From NCBI GenBank assembly GCA_003557565.1, contig PWOG01000220.1:1-15219 (forward strand): 15,219 nt of DNA, read 5' to 3'. The notes under the pieces are model-generated. The model ran no database searches and was not told the origin of the DNA. It saw only the letters and a list, made by a program, of their open reading frames with translations. This DNA is from Desulfobulbaceae bacterium. Lineage in GTDB: Bacteria; Desulfobacterota; Desulfobulbia; Desulfobulbales; Desulfurivibrionaceae. The number at the start of each line of letters is the position of its first letter. Within the stretch, counting starts at the first letter, position 1. Positions 1 through 6,765 of this stretch are shown here, in pieces. A program made the position numbers and the translations under genes.

Positions 1-876
1 CATGTGAAGCCGTTGTTCCTCCAGGTAGCGGAAATGGGCCAGGGCCGTGGCCAGATCCGGACAGACCCGGCTGTCGGGGATCAGTTGCAGGCCAAAGGCA
101 GCCAGTCGGGCCAGCAGTTGGTCCTGGGTGGTGACCTTGAGTGCCGAGGAATCCGCCGCCCCGTAAGCGAAGAACTCCAAGGGACGGGTGGCGGTGACGG
201 CGGGATCGAGCTGGCGCAGGGAGCCGGCGGCAGCGTTGCGGGGATTGGCAAACAGGGTTTCCCCGGCCTCGGCCCGCACCCGGTTGAGTTCCTTGAAGCC
301 GGCAATGCTCAGGCACACTTCTCCCCGGATTTCCAGGCGCTCCGGCGGCGGCTGCTCGCCGGCAGCAAGCCGGGCGGGAATGGTGTCGATGGTGGCCAGG
401 TTGGCGGTGATGTTTTCCCCGGTGAACCCGTCGCCCCGGGTGGAGCCCAGGGTAAAAAGACCGTGTTCATAGACCAGTTCCACCGCCAGACCATCGAGCT
501 TGGGTTCGGCGTGCAGCTCCGGCACTTGCTCGGTATTGAGAAAACGGCCCAGGCGCAGCAGAAACCCGGAAATCTCTGCTTCGGAAAAGGCGTTTTCCAG
601 GCTGAGCATGGGCAGGCGGTGGGGCACCGGGGCGAACTGGGCCAGGGGTTCGGCGCCCACCCGCCGGCTGGGGGAATCATCGGTGACCAGCTCCGGAAAA
701 CGTTCCTCCAGCTCCTGAAGTTCCCGGAACAGGGCGTCGTATTCGCTGTCGCTGATTTCCGGGGCATCCAGGACGTAGTAACGATGATTGTGGTAGCGGA
801 TCTGGTCCCGCAACCAGGCCAGTCGCGGCCCGGCTTCTTCCCTGTTGGCCACCTTTACCGACGGAGACGACATCAT
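1..876 (-). CDS. ligA: NAD-dependent DNA ligase LigA, N-terminal part (runs off the window)
   Basis: Seals nicks in duplex DNA during replication and repair, using NAD+ as AMP donor. The 292 residues visible are the N-terminal NMN-binding domain and the adenylation domain. Residues 28-47 (YHNHRYYVLDAPEISDSEYD) are the classic domain Ia signature. The KLDG adenylation motif is at residues 126-129, with the AMP-accepting lysine at 126. A typical LigA is about 670 aa, so over half, including the zinc finger, HhH and BRCT domains, lies left of the window. The start is ATG at 876-874, overlapping the TGA of the tautomerase gene by 4 bp (ATGA); a second ATG follows immediately at 873-871. No strong Shine-Dalgarno precedes it, which fits translational coupling to the upstream gene. 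Identity is certain from the motifs; only the exact start is open. Confidence 0.96.
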   Translation of the reverse strand, partial: MMSSPSVKVANREEAGPRLAWLRDQIRYHNHRYYVLDAPEISDSEYDALFRELQELEERFPELVTDDSPSRRVGAEPLAQFAPVPHRLPMLSLENAFSEAEISGFLLRLGRFLNTEQVPELHAEPKLDGLAVELVYEHGLFTLGSTRGDGFTGENITANLATIDTIPARLAAGEQPPPERLEIRGEVCLSIAGFKELNRVRAEAGETLFANPRNAAAGSLRQLDPAVTATRPLEFFAYGAADSSALKVTTQDQLLARLAAFGLQLIPDSRVCPDLATALAHFRYLEEQRLHM

Positions 877-1064
877 TTGGCGGGTGGCTGCAGCAGCTGG
901 CCGGCGGTGGCGATGTTTTCGTGGGGCACTTCGTCGATGAAAATCAGGATCGAACTTTCCGGCTTGTCGGCCGTCTGAGCGATGACCCGGGTCACCCCGG
1001 CGCTGATTTCGGCTTTCTGTTCCTTGCTCAAGGAACCGGCTACGCGGATGTTGACATAAGGCAT
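873..1064 (-). CDS. 4-oxalocrotonate tautomerase-family small protein
   Basis: A 63-residue protein starting Met-Pro. In the tautomerase superfamily the Met is removed and the exposed N-terminal proline acts as general base in keto-enol isomerisation. The pattern MPYVNIRVAG followed by SKEQKAEI and an IFIDEVPHENIATAGQLL-type end matches the beta-alpha-beta 4-OT fold and its usual length of about 62 residues. GGGAGA lies 7 nt upstream of the ATG. Its TGA overlaps the ATG of ligA, so the two are cotranscribed. The substrate cannot be read from sequence; most 4-OT-like proteins outside aromatic meta-cleavage clusters have no known physiological role, and no aromatic catabolism gene is nearby. 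Family assignment is firm, function unknown. Confidence 0.88.
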   Translation of the reverse strand: MPYVNIRVAGSLSKEQKAEISAGVTRVIAQTADKPESSILIFIDEVPHENIATAGQLLQPPAK

Positions 1065-1150
1065 GGCTTGCTCTCCCGTTATTCTGTAAATATGGTGACG
1101 CCCTGGCGGAATACGACAAAACCGGCTGGCAGGTACGGCCGGGTCGGCAA

Positions 1151-1159
1151 TTTATAACA
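1151..1159 (-). promoter_or_regulatory. Candidate extended -10 promoter for tautomerase-ligA
   Basis: On the minus strand the sequence reads TGTTATAAA, an extended -10 (TGnTATAAA), in an otherwise GC-rich surround. It lies about 85 nt upstream of the tautomerase start. No good -35 is visible, as expected for extended -10 promoters. Prediction by eye only. Confidence 0.4.
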
Positions 1160-1236
1160 CCTGCCGGCGGCGCAGCCGAACCGGGCGCACCCGGCACGTC
1201 TTTGTTTTTACGTTGCCGGCCCAGTGCGTCAGGGGG

Positions 1237-1251
1237 GGTGACGATGTCACC
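1237..1251. promoter_or_regulatory. Operator-like perfect palindrome GGTGAC-GAT-GTCACC
   Basis: Two 6-bp half-sites, GGTGAC and GTCACC, are separated by 3 bp. The palindrome sits in the divergent gap between the tautomerase-ligA and surE-birA units, between the two candidate promoters (about 80 bp from each). Size and placement suit a dimeric transcription factor, but I do not recognise the motif as that of a known regulator. It could also form a small RNA hairpin. Confidence 0.35.
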
Positions 1252-1299
1252 ATTATTCCAAGGATGGAGCGGGCCGTCAAAATAAATAAGCCGGGGCCC

Positions 1300-1328
1300 A
1301 GTAACAAAAAAGTGAACGCGAATATAAT
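1300..1328 (+). promoter_or_regulatory. Candidate sigma-70 promoter upstream of surE
   Basis: A perfect TATAAT is at 1323-1328 in a locally AT-rich stretch. The -35 is weak: GTAACA at 1301-1306 with a 16-bp spacer is the best match (4 of 6 to TTGACA). It would give an unusually long leader of about 250 nt before surE, containing the inverted repeat at 1456-1486. Prediction only. Confidence 0.4.
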
Positions 1329-1455
1329 AGCATCTGGTATTTTTATGGCTGTTGGCAACCGTTCACCATGGCCAACGAAGTGTTGATTTAACGGGCTCTG
1401 TATACGAACAGCCGTGTCCCATATAAGGTCTTGCAGCCAACCGCCGCGCTGTACA

Positions 1456-1486
1456 GAATTCCACCCGGCTGATCGGGGTGGAATTC
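1456..1486. repeat. Perfect 11-bp inverted repeat with 9-nt loop in surE leader
   Basis: GAATTCCACCC at 1456-1466 and its exact reverse complement at 1476-1486 surround the loop GGCTGATCG. No T-tract follows on either strand, so it is not a canonical intrinsic terminator. It lies 103 bp upstream of the surE start and could be an mRNA leader hairpin or an operator. Apart from this, the palindrome at 1237-1251 and the candidate promoters, I see nothing else in the 1065-1588 gap. Confidence 0.6.
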
Positions 1487-1588
1487 CAGGTGGTCCGGAC
1501 CGGTGCCATCACCCCGGTGGCCCAACTGGAACCGTCCGGCTCCCTTGCTGCAAATGCGGGGGCGTCTGATTAACAGGAGGAAGTCAGG

Positions 1589-2341
1589 ATGCCATTGATC
1601 ATGATAAGCAACGATGACGGGGTCAGCGCCCCCGGCCTGCGGGCCTTGGCGGATGCGCTGGGGAAATTGGGGCGGGTGGTGATCATCGCCCCGGAAGTGG
1701 ATAATTCCGCCGCCAGCCATTCCCTGACCATGCGCCGGCCCCTGCACGTCCGCGAGGTTGCCGCAGACATTTATGCCGTTGACGGCACTCCTGCCGATTG
1801 CGTGGTGCTCGGGGTCAATAAGGTGCTCCCGGCCCGGCCTGATCTGGTGGTTTCCGGGATCAACCCGGGGGCCAATTTGGGCGATGATGTCAACTATTCG
1901 GGCACGGTTTCCGCCGCCCGCGAGGGAACCCTGCTGGGGATTACCTCTCTGGCCGTTTCCCTGGCGGCGGCCAACGGCGAAGGGTGTTATTTCGCGGTGG
2001 CGGCCCATCGGGCCCGGGAAGTGGCGGCGGAAATTCTGCAGCGTCCACTGCCCCCGGAAACGCTTCTTAACGTCAACGTTCCCAATCGGCCCGCCGAAGA
2101 AATCAAGGGCCGGCGATACACCCGGCAGGGTCGGCGTCATTACGAAAACGCCATCCAGGAGACCTTTGACCCCTGGGGGAGGCGCCATTACTGGATCGGC
2201 GGCGGCACTCCCCGCTGGGGCGAGGAGCCGGAAACCGATGTCCAGGCGGTGGATGCCGGCTATGTTTCCATCACCCCCATCCATCTTGACATGACCAACC
2301 ACCGGGCCCTGGCGGCCCTGCGGGGGGAACATCCGGGATGA
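1589..2341 (+). CDS. surE: 5'/3'-nucleotidase SurE
   Basis: Cytoplasmic metal-dependent nucleoside-monophosphate phosphatase of the SurE survival-protein family, with 250 aa the usual length. The metal-binding signature NDDG is at residues 8-11 near the N-terminus. Ser40 is in the DNSAASHS loop. SGINPGAN at 89-96 (Asn92 and Asn96) and YSGTVSAAREG at 103-113 complete the active site. GTPADCV at 66-72 is also family-typical. The start is clear: AGGAGG at 1575-1580 lies 8 nt before the ATG. The stop is followed 7 bp later by birA, so the two are likely cotranscribed. In many proteobacteria surE sits with pcm and nlpD; here it does not, so the neighbourhood gives little further hint. Confidence 0.96.
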   Translation: MPLIMISNDDGVSAPGLRALADALGKLGRVVIIAPEVDNSAASHSLTMRRPLHVREVAADIYAVDGTPADCVVLGVNKVLPARPDLVVSGINPGANLGDDVNYSGTVSAAREGTLLGITSLAVSLAAANGEGCYFAVAAHRAREVAAEILQRPLPPETLLNVNVPNRPAEEIKGRRYTRQGRRHYENAIQETFDPWGRRHYWIGGGTPRWGEEPETDVQAVDAGYVSITPIHLDMTNHRALAALRGEHPG

Positions 2342-2348
2342 ATGAAAG

Positions 2349-3299
2349 ATGAAGTCTGAGCGGAACTTACCAGCATCATCCTGTGCCGCCGGATCCTTGG
2401 TTGAGCCTCGCTGGCAGGCCCTGCAGGGCGGCAAAGAGCTTGCCGGCCGCCGGTTGTATTTTTGGGCCGAGACCGATTCCACCAACCGGTTGGCCCAGGA
2501 ACTGATCAGCCGGGGCGAGACCGGCGCCCTGGTGGTGGCGGAAAGCCAGAGCCGGGGCCGGGGCCGGCTGTCCCGGCAGTGGCATTCACCTGCGGGCGTG
2601 GGGATTTACTGCTCCCTGATTTACCGGCCCCGGCTGGCCCCGGAAGACCTGGCCAAGCTGACCCTGGCCGCCGGTCTGGCCGTGGCCCTGGCCCTGGAGA
2701 AGGGTACCGGCCTGGTGCCGGGCCTTAAATGGCCCAACGACATCCTGCTGGCAGGCAAAAAATGCGGCGGTATCCTTTGTGAATGCTGCCTGGAGTCCTC
2801 AGCAGGGGGAGCAACGGGAATTGTTCCGGATCCGGACCCCCGGACCGGGCCGGCGACTTTTGCCAGTGGCCTCAATGATCGGGAAGGTAAGAAGGGGAGT
2901 GGAGCAAGGAATCGCCCTGCGGTGGTGGTGGGGATCGGTCTCAACGTCAATACCACCGCCGCCATGATTCCTCCGGAATTGCGGGACCGGGCCACCTCCC
3001 TGCGTCTGGCCGCCAACCGGAGCTGGGACCGGGGGATCTTGCTGGAAGCCATAATTGAGGAGCTGGATGGTCAGGTGGTCGCCCTGGAACAGGGCCGGTT
3101 CCCTTCCATACTGGCGGCCTGGCGGCAGCGGGACGCCCTGCTGGGCCGGGCGCTGGACTGGCTGACCCCGGCCGGCGAGGTGGTCCATGGTACCGCCCTG
3201 GGTCCCGACGCCGACGGCACTCTGCAAATCCGTGACCGTCAGGGCAAAATCCACCAGGTGATGTCCGGCGACCTCACCCTGCGGGCTTTCAATAAATAA
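2349..3299 (+). CDS. birA: Biotin--[acetyl-CoA-carboxylase] ligase, monofunctional, with an internal insertion
   Basis: Activates biotin with ATP and attaches it to a lysine of biotin carboxyl-carrier proteins. The catalytic core starts with TDSTN (42-46). The biotinyl-AMP loop GRGR (70-73) is in SQSRGRGRLSRQW, KWPND is at 127-131, and KKCGGIL (137-143) holds the catalytic lysine region. GIGLNVN at 195-201 follows, and a small C-terminal SH3-like domain ends SGDLTLR. There is no N-terminal helix-turn-helix, so it should not repress transcription. The protein is 316 aa because about 40 residues (roughly 150-189, rich in Gly, Pro, Asp and charged residues) are inserted between the KCGGIL and VVVGIGLN strands, which are much closer in typical BirA. 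The ATG at 2349 has only a weak GAAAG upstream, consistent with coupling to surE. Confidence 0.94.
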   Translation: MKSERNLPASSCAAGSLVEPRWQALQGGKELAGRRLYFWAETDSTNRLAQELISRGETGALVVAESQSRGRGRLSRQWHSPAGVGIYCSLIYRPRLAPEDLAKLTLAAGLAVALALEKGTGLVPGLKWPNDILLAGKKCGGILCECCLESSAGGATGIVPDPDPRTGPATFASGLNDREGKKGSGARNRPAVVVGIGLNVNTTAAMIPPELRDRATSLRLAANRSWDRGILLEAIIEELDGQVVALEQGRFPSILAAWRQRDALLGRALDWLTPAGEVVHGTALGPDADGTLQIRDRQGKIHQVMSGDLTLRAFNK

Positions 3300-3391
3300 G
3301 GTTTGCCAACCGGGGTTGGTCGGCGGGCCAGGCCGGCCGCCGGGAACCTGCCGTGGGGGAACAAAAAAGTAACCATCACAGGGTTTACCCC

Positions 3392-3433
3392 AAAAAAAAG
3401 GCGTCTGCAGGGAAGTAACCCTGCAGACGCCTT
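3392..3433 (-). terminator. Strong intrinsic terminator of the ahcY-side transcript
   Basis: A perfect 15-bp inverted repeat (3398-3412 with 3419-3433; stem sequence AAGGCGTCTGCAGGG) encloses a 6-nt loop. On the minus strand it is followed by eight consecutive T residues (A-run at 3392-3399 on the plus strand). This is a textbook Rho-independent terminator for transcription coming leftward from ahcY. On the plus strand no T-run follows, but the stem could also end birA transcripts. The preceding 3300-3390 holds GC-rich inverted stretches without a T-run. Confidence 0.9.
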
Positions 3434-3471
3434 AAAGCTCTAAGCCAGTATCGCCGGTAAACTGTCAGCAG

Positions 3472-3507
3472 GTAACCAATCACGGGGTTTGTCCCGCAAG
3501 CGGTTAC
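3472..3507. repeat. Small GTAACC...GGTTAC palindrome next to the large repeats
   Basis: GTAACC at 3472-3477 pairs with GGTTAC at 3502-3507. Inside, CGGG and CCCG can also pair. The GTAA/TTAC ends resemble the borders of the larger palindromes, and the GTAACC start recurs at 3369-3374. The next stretch, 3521-3544, begins GTAAGTGATCAC and is shared, inverted, with 11214-11235. It looks like a short relative or fragment of the same repeat family. Confidence 0.45.
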
Positions 3508-3544
3508 GGGTTGGGCACAGGTAAGTGATCACCGGGGCGAACTG

Positions 3545-3653
3545 GTAAGCGCCCGCAGGGTGCCGCAGGTTGTGGTGATCGGGGCGGCGAAGCGTACATA
3601 TGTACGTGAGCCGGCCTGATCGCCGCAAGATGCGGTGCCACGTGAGCGCTTAC
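3545..3653. repeat. 109-bp GTAAGCGC...GCGCTTAC imperfect palindrome (copy A)
   Basis: The ends GTAAGCGC and GCGCTTAC are exact inverted repeats. The arms then pair with scattered mismatches through TGCCGCA...TTGTGGTGATCGG on the left and CTGATCGCCGCAAGATGCGG on the right. The centre is the perfect 14-bp palindrome CGTACATATGTACG (3593-3606), which falls on the midpoint of the element. Its first 39 nt are identical to the reverse complement of copy B at 11105-11213, which has the same length. No protein is encoded. It lies 3' of ahcY, before the terminator. Confidence 0.85.
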
Positions 3654-3764
3654 GTCAGCAGTGCAGCATTTTTGGGCACACGGCTCGGCGCCGCGTGCCC
3701 CCAATACCGGGGGGCGCGCAAGCCGGGTCGGTCGCCCAAAAATACCGTGCTGCTGCAGATTGAC
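3654..3764. repeat. 111-bp palindrome immediately 3' of ahcY (diverged copy E)
   Basis: The outer arms GCATTTTTGGGC and GCCCAAAAATACCGTGC pair, and inside GCGTGCCCCC pairs with GGGGGGCGCGC apart from one position. The central part (CGGCGCCGCGT...GCGCAAGCCGG) closely resembles the centre of copy C at 10271-10380, and the GCAGCA/TGCTGC outer sequence is also shared with C. It abuts copy A on one side and ends 2 nt from the ahcY stop codon on the other. The whole 3300-3766 gap is filled by the terminator and these repeats. Confidence 0.7.
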
Positions 3765-3766
3765 GA

Positions 3767-5074
3767 TTAGTAGCGGTAATGGTGGGGCTTGTACGGCCCT
3801 TCCACCGGCACGCCGATGTACTTGGCCTGGTCCGGACGCAGTTCGGTGAGATTGGCACCGATCCGGCCCAGGTGCAGCTTGGCCACTTTTTCATCCAGGT
3901 GCTTGGGCAGCATGTAGACCTTTCTCTCATACTTGTCGTGATGCTCCCAGAGTTCGATCTGAGCCAGGACCTGGTTGGTGAAGGAGTTGCTCATCACAAA
4001 GCTGGGGTGCCCGGTGGCGCAGCCCAGGTTGACCAGCCGGCCTTCGGCCAGGATGATGATGCGGTGGCCGTCGGGGAAGATCACGTGATCAACCTGGGGC
4101 TTGATGTTGTCCCAGGTGAGATCGTTTAAGGCGGCGATTTCGATTTCGTTGTCGAAATGGCCGATGTTGCAGACGATGGCCTGGTCGCGCATCTGCTCCA
4201 TGTGCTTGCGGGTGATGACGTTGATGTTGCCGGTGGCGGTGACGAAGATATCGGCCAGGGGCGCGGCGTCATCCATGGTCACTACCCGGAAACCTTCCAT
4301 GGAAGCCTGCAGAGCACAGATCGGGTCAGTTTCGGTAACCCAGACGGTGGCGCCCATGCCGCGGAAGGCCTGGGCGCAGCCCTTGCCCACGTCGCCGTAG
4401 CCGGCGACCAAGCAGATCTTGCCGGCGATCATCACGTCGGTGGCCCGCTTGATCCCGTCGATCAGGGATTCCCGGCAACCGTAGAGGTTGTCGAACTTGG
4501 ACTTGGTTACCGAGTCGTTGACGTTGATGGCCGGCGCCAGCAGGGTGCCTTCCTGGGTCATCTCATAGAGGCGGTGAACACCGGTGGTGGTCTCCTCGCT
4601 GATCCCCTTGACGTCCTTCATCAGTTCGGGGTATTTCTCGTGCATGATCTGAGTCAGGTCGCCGCCGTCGTCAAGGATCATGTTGGGGCGCCAGTCGTCG
4701 GGGCCGAAGATGGTCTGCTCGATGCACCACCAGAACTCCTCCTCGGTCTCGCCCTTCCAGGCAAAGGTGGGAATCCCGGCGTCGACCATGGCGGCGGCGG
4801 CCTGGTCCTGGGTGGAGAAGATGTTACAGGAGGACCAGCGAACCTCGGCTCCCAGCTCGGTCAGTGTCTCCATCAGGACCGCAGTCTGGATGGTCATGTG
4901 CAGACAGCCGGCGATGCGGGTGCCTTTGAGCGGCTTGCTGGCGCCGTATTCCTCGCGCAGGGCCATCAGGCCAGGCATCTCGGTTTCGGCGATGCTCACT
5001 TCTTTGCGGCCCCACGGGGCCAGACTCATGTCCGCTACTTTATAGTCATTTTTTTCCAGTACTTTGTTGCTCAC
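3767..5074 (-). CDS. ahcY: S-adenosylhomocysteine hydrolase
   Basis: Reversibly hydrolyses S-adenosylhomocysteine, the product-inhibitor of SAM-dependent methylations, to adenosine and homocysteine, using bound NAD+. With the start chosen here it is 435 aa. Visible hallmarks are CLHMT (57-61), SCNIFSTQD (82-90), DDGGD (135-139), NVNDSVTKSKFDN (184-196), the Rossmann motif GYGDVGKG (225-232), and the C-terminal KPHHYRY expected for the cofactor-binding tail. The start is a GTG at 5074-5072, preceded by AAGGAG at a 7-nt spacing; the next residues SNKVLEKNDYKVAD look native. A longer in-frame reading from 5218 lacks a ribosome site there and would add 48 residues of non-family sequence. It lies downstream of metK in the same direction and completes the SAM cycle. 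Confidence 0.97.
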   Translation of the reverse strand: MSNKVLEKNDYKVADMSLAPWGRKEVSIAETEMPGLMALREEYGASKPLKGTRIAGCLHMTIQTAVLMETLTELGAEVRWSSCNIFSTQDQAAAAMVDAGIPTFAWKGETEEEFWWCIEQTIFGPDDWRPNMILDDGGDLTQIMHEKYPELMKDVKGISEETTTGVHRLYEMTQEGTLLAPAINVNDSVTKSKFDNLYGCRESLIDGIKRATDVMIAGKICLVAGYGDVGKGCAQAFRGMGATVWVTETDPICALQASMEGFRVVTMDDAAPLADIFVTATGNINVITRKHMEQMRDQAIVCNIGHFDNEIEIAALNDLTWDNIKPQVDHVIFPDGHRIIILAEGRLVNLGCATGHPSFVMSNSFTNQVLAQIELWEHHDKYERKVYMLPKHLDEKVAKLHLGRIGANLTELRPDQAKYIGVPVEGPYKPHHYRY

Positions 5075-5180
5075 AATAAAACTCCTTTTTTCGGGTTTGA
5101 TTAACTTTGCAAAAAGATTTGCCAAAAAGGACGTACAAAAAACGTACTTCTTGGCAACATCCGGGTGTCTCGCCGGATCT

Positions 5181-5268
5181 CGGCAGCAAAATGGTAAGCG
5201 GTCACAGGGTGGGCGCAAGATGCGGTGCCCTGTGATCGCTTACATCGCATCAAAGTGCGGTGCTGCCG
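5181..5268. repeat. Shortened GTAAGCG palindrome nested in outer arms (copy D)
   Basis: The inner element, 5194-5243, is 50 bp: GTAAGCGGTCACAGGG pairs with CCCTGTGATCGCTTAC at 15 of 16 positions. Its middle keeps only one conserved half-arm (GCGCAAGATGCGGTG), so it looks like a full-length relative that lost its centre. A second pair, CGGCAGCA at 5181-5188 and TGCTGCCG at 5261-5268, encloses it. It fills most of the metK-ahcY gap, 3' of the metK stop. The rest of the gap (5075-5180) is AT-richer and carries the ahcY ribosome site. Confidence 0.75.
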
Positions 5269-5275
5269 GACTTTA

Positions 5276-6439
5276 TTACAGGCCGGCGGCTTTTTTCAGG
5301 GCCTCGGCTTTGTCGGTCCGCTCCCAGGCGAACTCGGGCAGCTCGCGGCCGAAATGGCCGTAAGCCGCGCTTTTGCGATAAATGGGGCGCAGCAGGTCGA
5401 GTTGCTGAACGATGGCCTTGGGCCGCAGATCGAAGTGCTCCAGCACCAGATCGCGGATCTTTGCTTCGCTGATCTTGCCGGTGCCAAAAGTTACGATGTT
5501 GACGGAAACCGGCTGGGAGATCCCGATGGCGTAAGCCACCTGAATTTCGCACTGTTCGGCCAGGCCGGCGGCCACGATGTTTTTGGCGACATAACGGCCC
5601 ATGTAGGAAGAAGAACGATCCACCTTGGAGGGATCCTTGCCGGAGAAGGCGCCGCCGCCATGGGAGCCTACGCCGCCGTAGGTATCAACGATGATCTTGC
5701 GGCCGGTAACCCCGCAGTCGCCCACGGGGCCGCCGATAACAAAGCGGCCGGTGGGGTTGATGAAATACTTGGTCTTGTCGTCCAGCATACCCGCCGGCAG
5801 GATGGGTTTGATGATCTCTTCCATCAGCGCTTCCTTGAGGGTATCGTAACCAACTTCGGGAGAGTGCTGGGTGGAGAGAACCACTGCCTCGATCCGCTTG
5901 GGCTTGTCGTTTTCGTATTCGATGGTTACCTGGCTTTTGGCATCGGGGCGCAGCCAGTCCAGACGGCCGGACTTGCGCAATTCCGACTGGCGTTCCACCA
6001 GGCGATGGGCGTAGGTGATGGGCATGGGCATCAGAACGTCGGTCTCGTTGCAGGCATAACCGAACATAAGACCCTGGTCGCCGGCACCCTGGTCAAGATC
6101 GATGCCGGTGCCTTCGTCAACACCCTGGGCGATATCCTTGGACTGTTTGTCAATGCTGACCAGCACGGCGCAGGACTGGGAGTCAAAACCCATGTCGGAG
6201 GAGTTGTAGCCGATTTCCTGGATGGTCTTGCGGACCACGTCGGGATAGTCCACGATGGCGTTGGTGGTGATCTCGCCGGCGATCAGGGCCATGCCGGTGG
6301 TTACCATGGTTTCACAGGCAACCCGGGACATCTTGTCCTGGGCCAGAATGGCATCGAGAATGGCGTCGGAAACCTGGTCCGCGACTTTGTCGGGATGACC
6401 TTCGGAAACGGATTCTGAGGTAAAGTGATAGTTCGACAT
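5276..6439 (-). CDS. metK: S-adenosylmethionine synthetase
   Basis: Makes SAM from methionine and ATP, releasing phosphate and pyrophosphate; a cytoplasmic tetramer in known members. At 387 aa it has the usual bacterial length. SEGHPDK is at 12-18, the signature GAGDQGLMFGYA at 118-129 and the phosphate loop GGGAFSGKD at 261-269, followed by DRS. AAGGAG sits 5 nt upstream of the ATG. Downstream on the same strand lies ahcY, upstream the homocysteine methyltransferase/methylene-THF reductase fusion, so methionine synthesis, activation and SAH clearance are encoded side by side. A hairpin with T-rich tail 66 nt upstream (6491-6534) may separate or attenuate its expression from the preceding gene. 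Confidence 0.98.
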   Translation of the reverse strand: MSNYHFTSESVSEGHPDKVADQVSDAILDAILAQDKMSRVACETMVTTGMALIAGEITTNAIVDYPDVVRKTIQEIGYNSSDMGFDSQSCAVLVSIDKQSKDIAQGVDEGTGIDLDQGAGDQGLMFGYACNETDVLMPMPITYAHRLVERQSELRKSGRLDWLRPDAKSQVTIEYENDKPKRIEAVVLSTQHSPEVGYDTLKEALMEEIIKPILPAGMLDDKTKYFINPTGRFVIGGPVGDCGVTGRKIIVDTYGGVGSHGGGAFSGKDPSKVDRSSSYMGRYVAKNIVAAGLAEQCEIQVAYAIGISQPVSVNIVTFGTGKISEAKIRDLVLEHFDLRPKAIVQQLDLLRPIYRKSAAYGHFGRELPEFAWERTDKAEALKKAAGL

Positions 6440-6490
6440 TGTTTCTCCTTTTTTAAGTTGGCTTGGTTAATATTAATACTTAATTAATGG

Positions 6491-6534
6491 CTAATAATAA
6501 AAATTGTCGGCGCCGCAAAAACGGAGGCGCCGAC
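6491..6534 (-). terminator. Intrinsic terminator or attenuator between the reductase fusion and metK
   Basis: GTCGGCGCC at 6506-6514 pairs perfectly with GGCGCCGAC at 6526-6534 around an 11-nt loop. On the minus strand the hairpin is followed by AATTTTTATTATT, giving a plausible Rho-independent terminator. It is about 230 nt past the stop of the upstream gene and 66 nt before metK, so it could end the first transcript or sit in a metK leader. In the rest of 6535-6765 I see only a consensus TTGACA on the minus strand (6641-6636) without a convincing -10. Confidence 0.65.
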
Positions 6535-6765
6535 TGCGCACGCTTGGCTGCTTGTTGTTTTTGGCGTTACAGGCTTGTATTATGTTGCAGATTCCGGCGA
6601 GTCCTCCAGGTAATGGTGTCGCACACAAAAAAACGTGTCAACGGTGGGACGCGCTGTGTAAACTGGGGTATTTTATTATCGGCTATGGGTCCTGGGCAGC
6701 GCAAGACCCTAATGTTTTTAACACATTTTTGGTAAAATAGAAAAAACTTTTTAGTCTAGGGAGCT

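Noticed and set aside
4..978. Long plus-strand open frame opposite ligA and the tautomerase gene
   Set aside because: It lies antisense to two genes with clear family motifs, has low-complexity Gly/Gln-rich sequence and no ribosome site; an effect of GC-rich codon use.
1152..1358. 68-codon minus-strand frame with a hydrophobic segment
   Set aside because: TTG start with only a weak upstream GGTGA, overlapping the candidate promoters and operator-like palindrome; no family resemblance.
1388..2485. 365-codon minus-strand open frame opposite surE
   Set aside because: SurE on the plus strand carries all catalytic motifs and a perfect ribosome site; the antisense frame shows no recognisable domain.
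3521..3764. CRISPR array or integron attC cluster
   Set aside because: The units are long imperfect palindromes without regular spacers, and no integrase or cas gene is present in the window.
5075..5275. SAH riboswitch in front of ahcY
   Set aside because: The stretch is dominated by the palindromic repeat, and the conserved GAGGAGCGCTGC-like core of SAH riboswitches is not visible.
5225..6418. 397-codon plus-strand open frame opposite metK
   Set aside because: Shadow of an intact metK; no ribosome site and no domain.
6504..6740. Small plus-strand frame with a lipoprotein-like LLFLALQAC segment
   Set aside because: It needs a TTG start inside the terminator hairpin, has no ribosome site, and a second frame over the same bases is equally open; chance is the better explanation.
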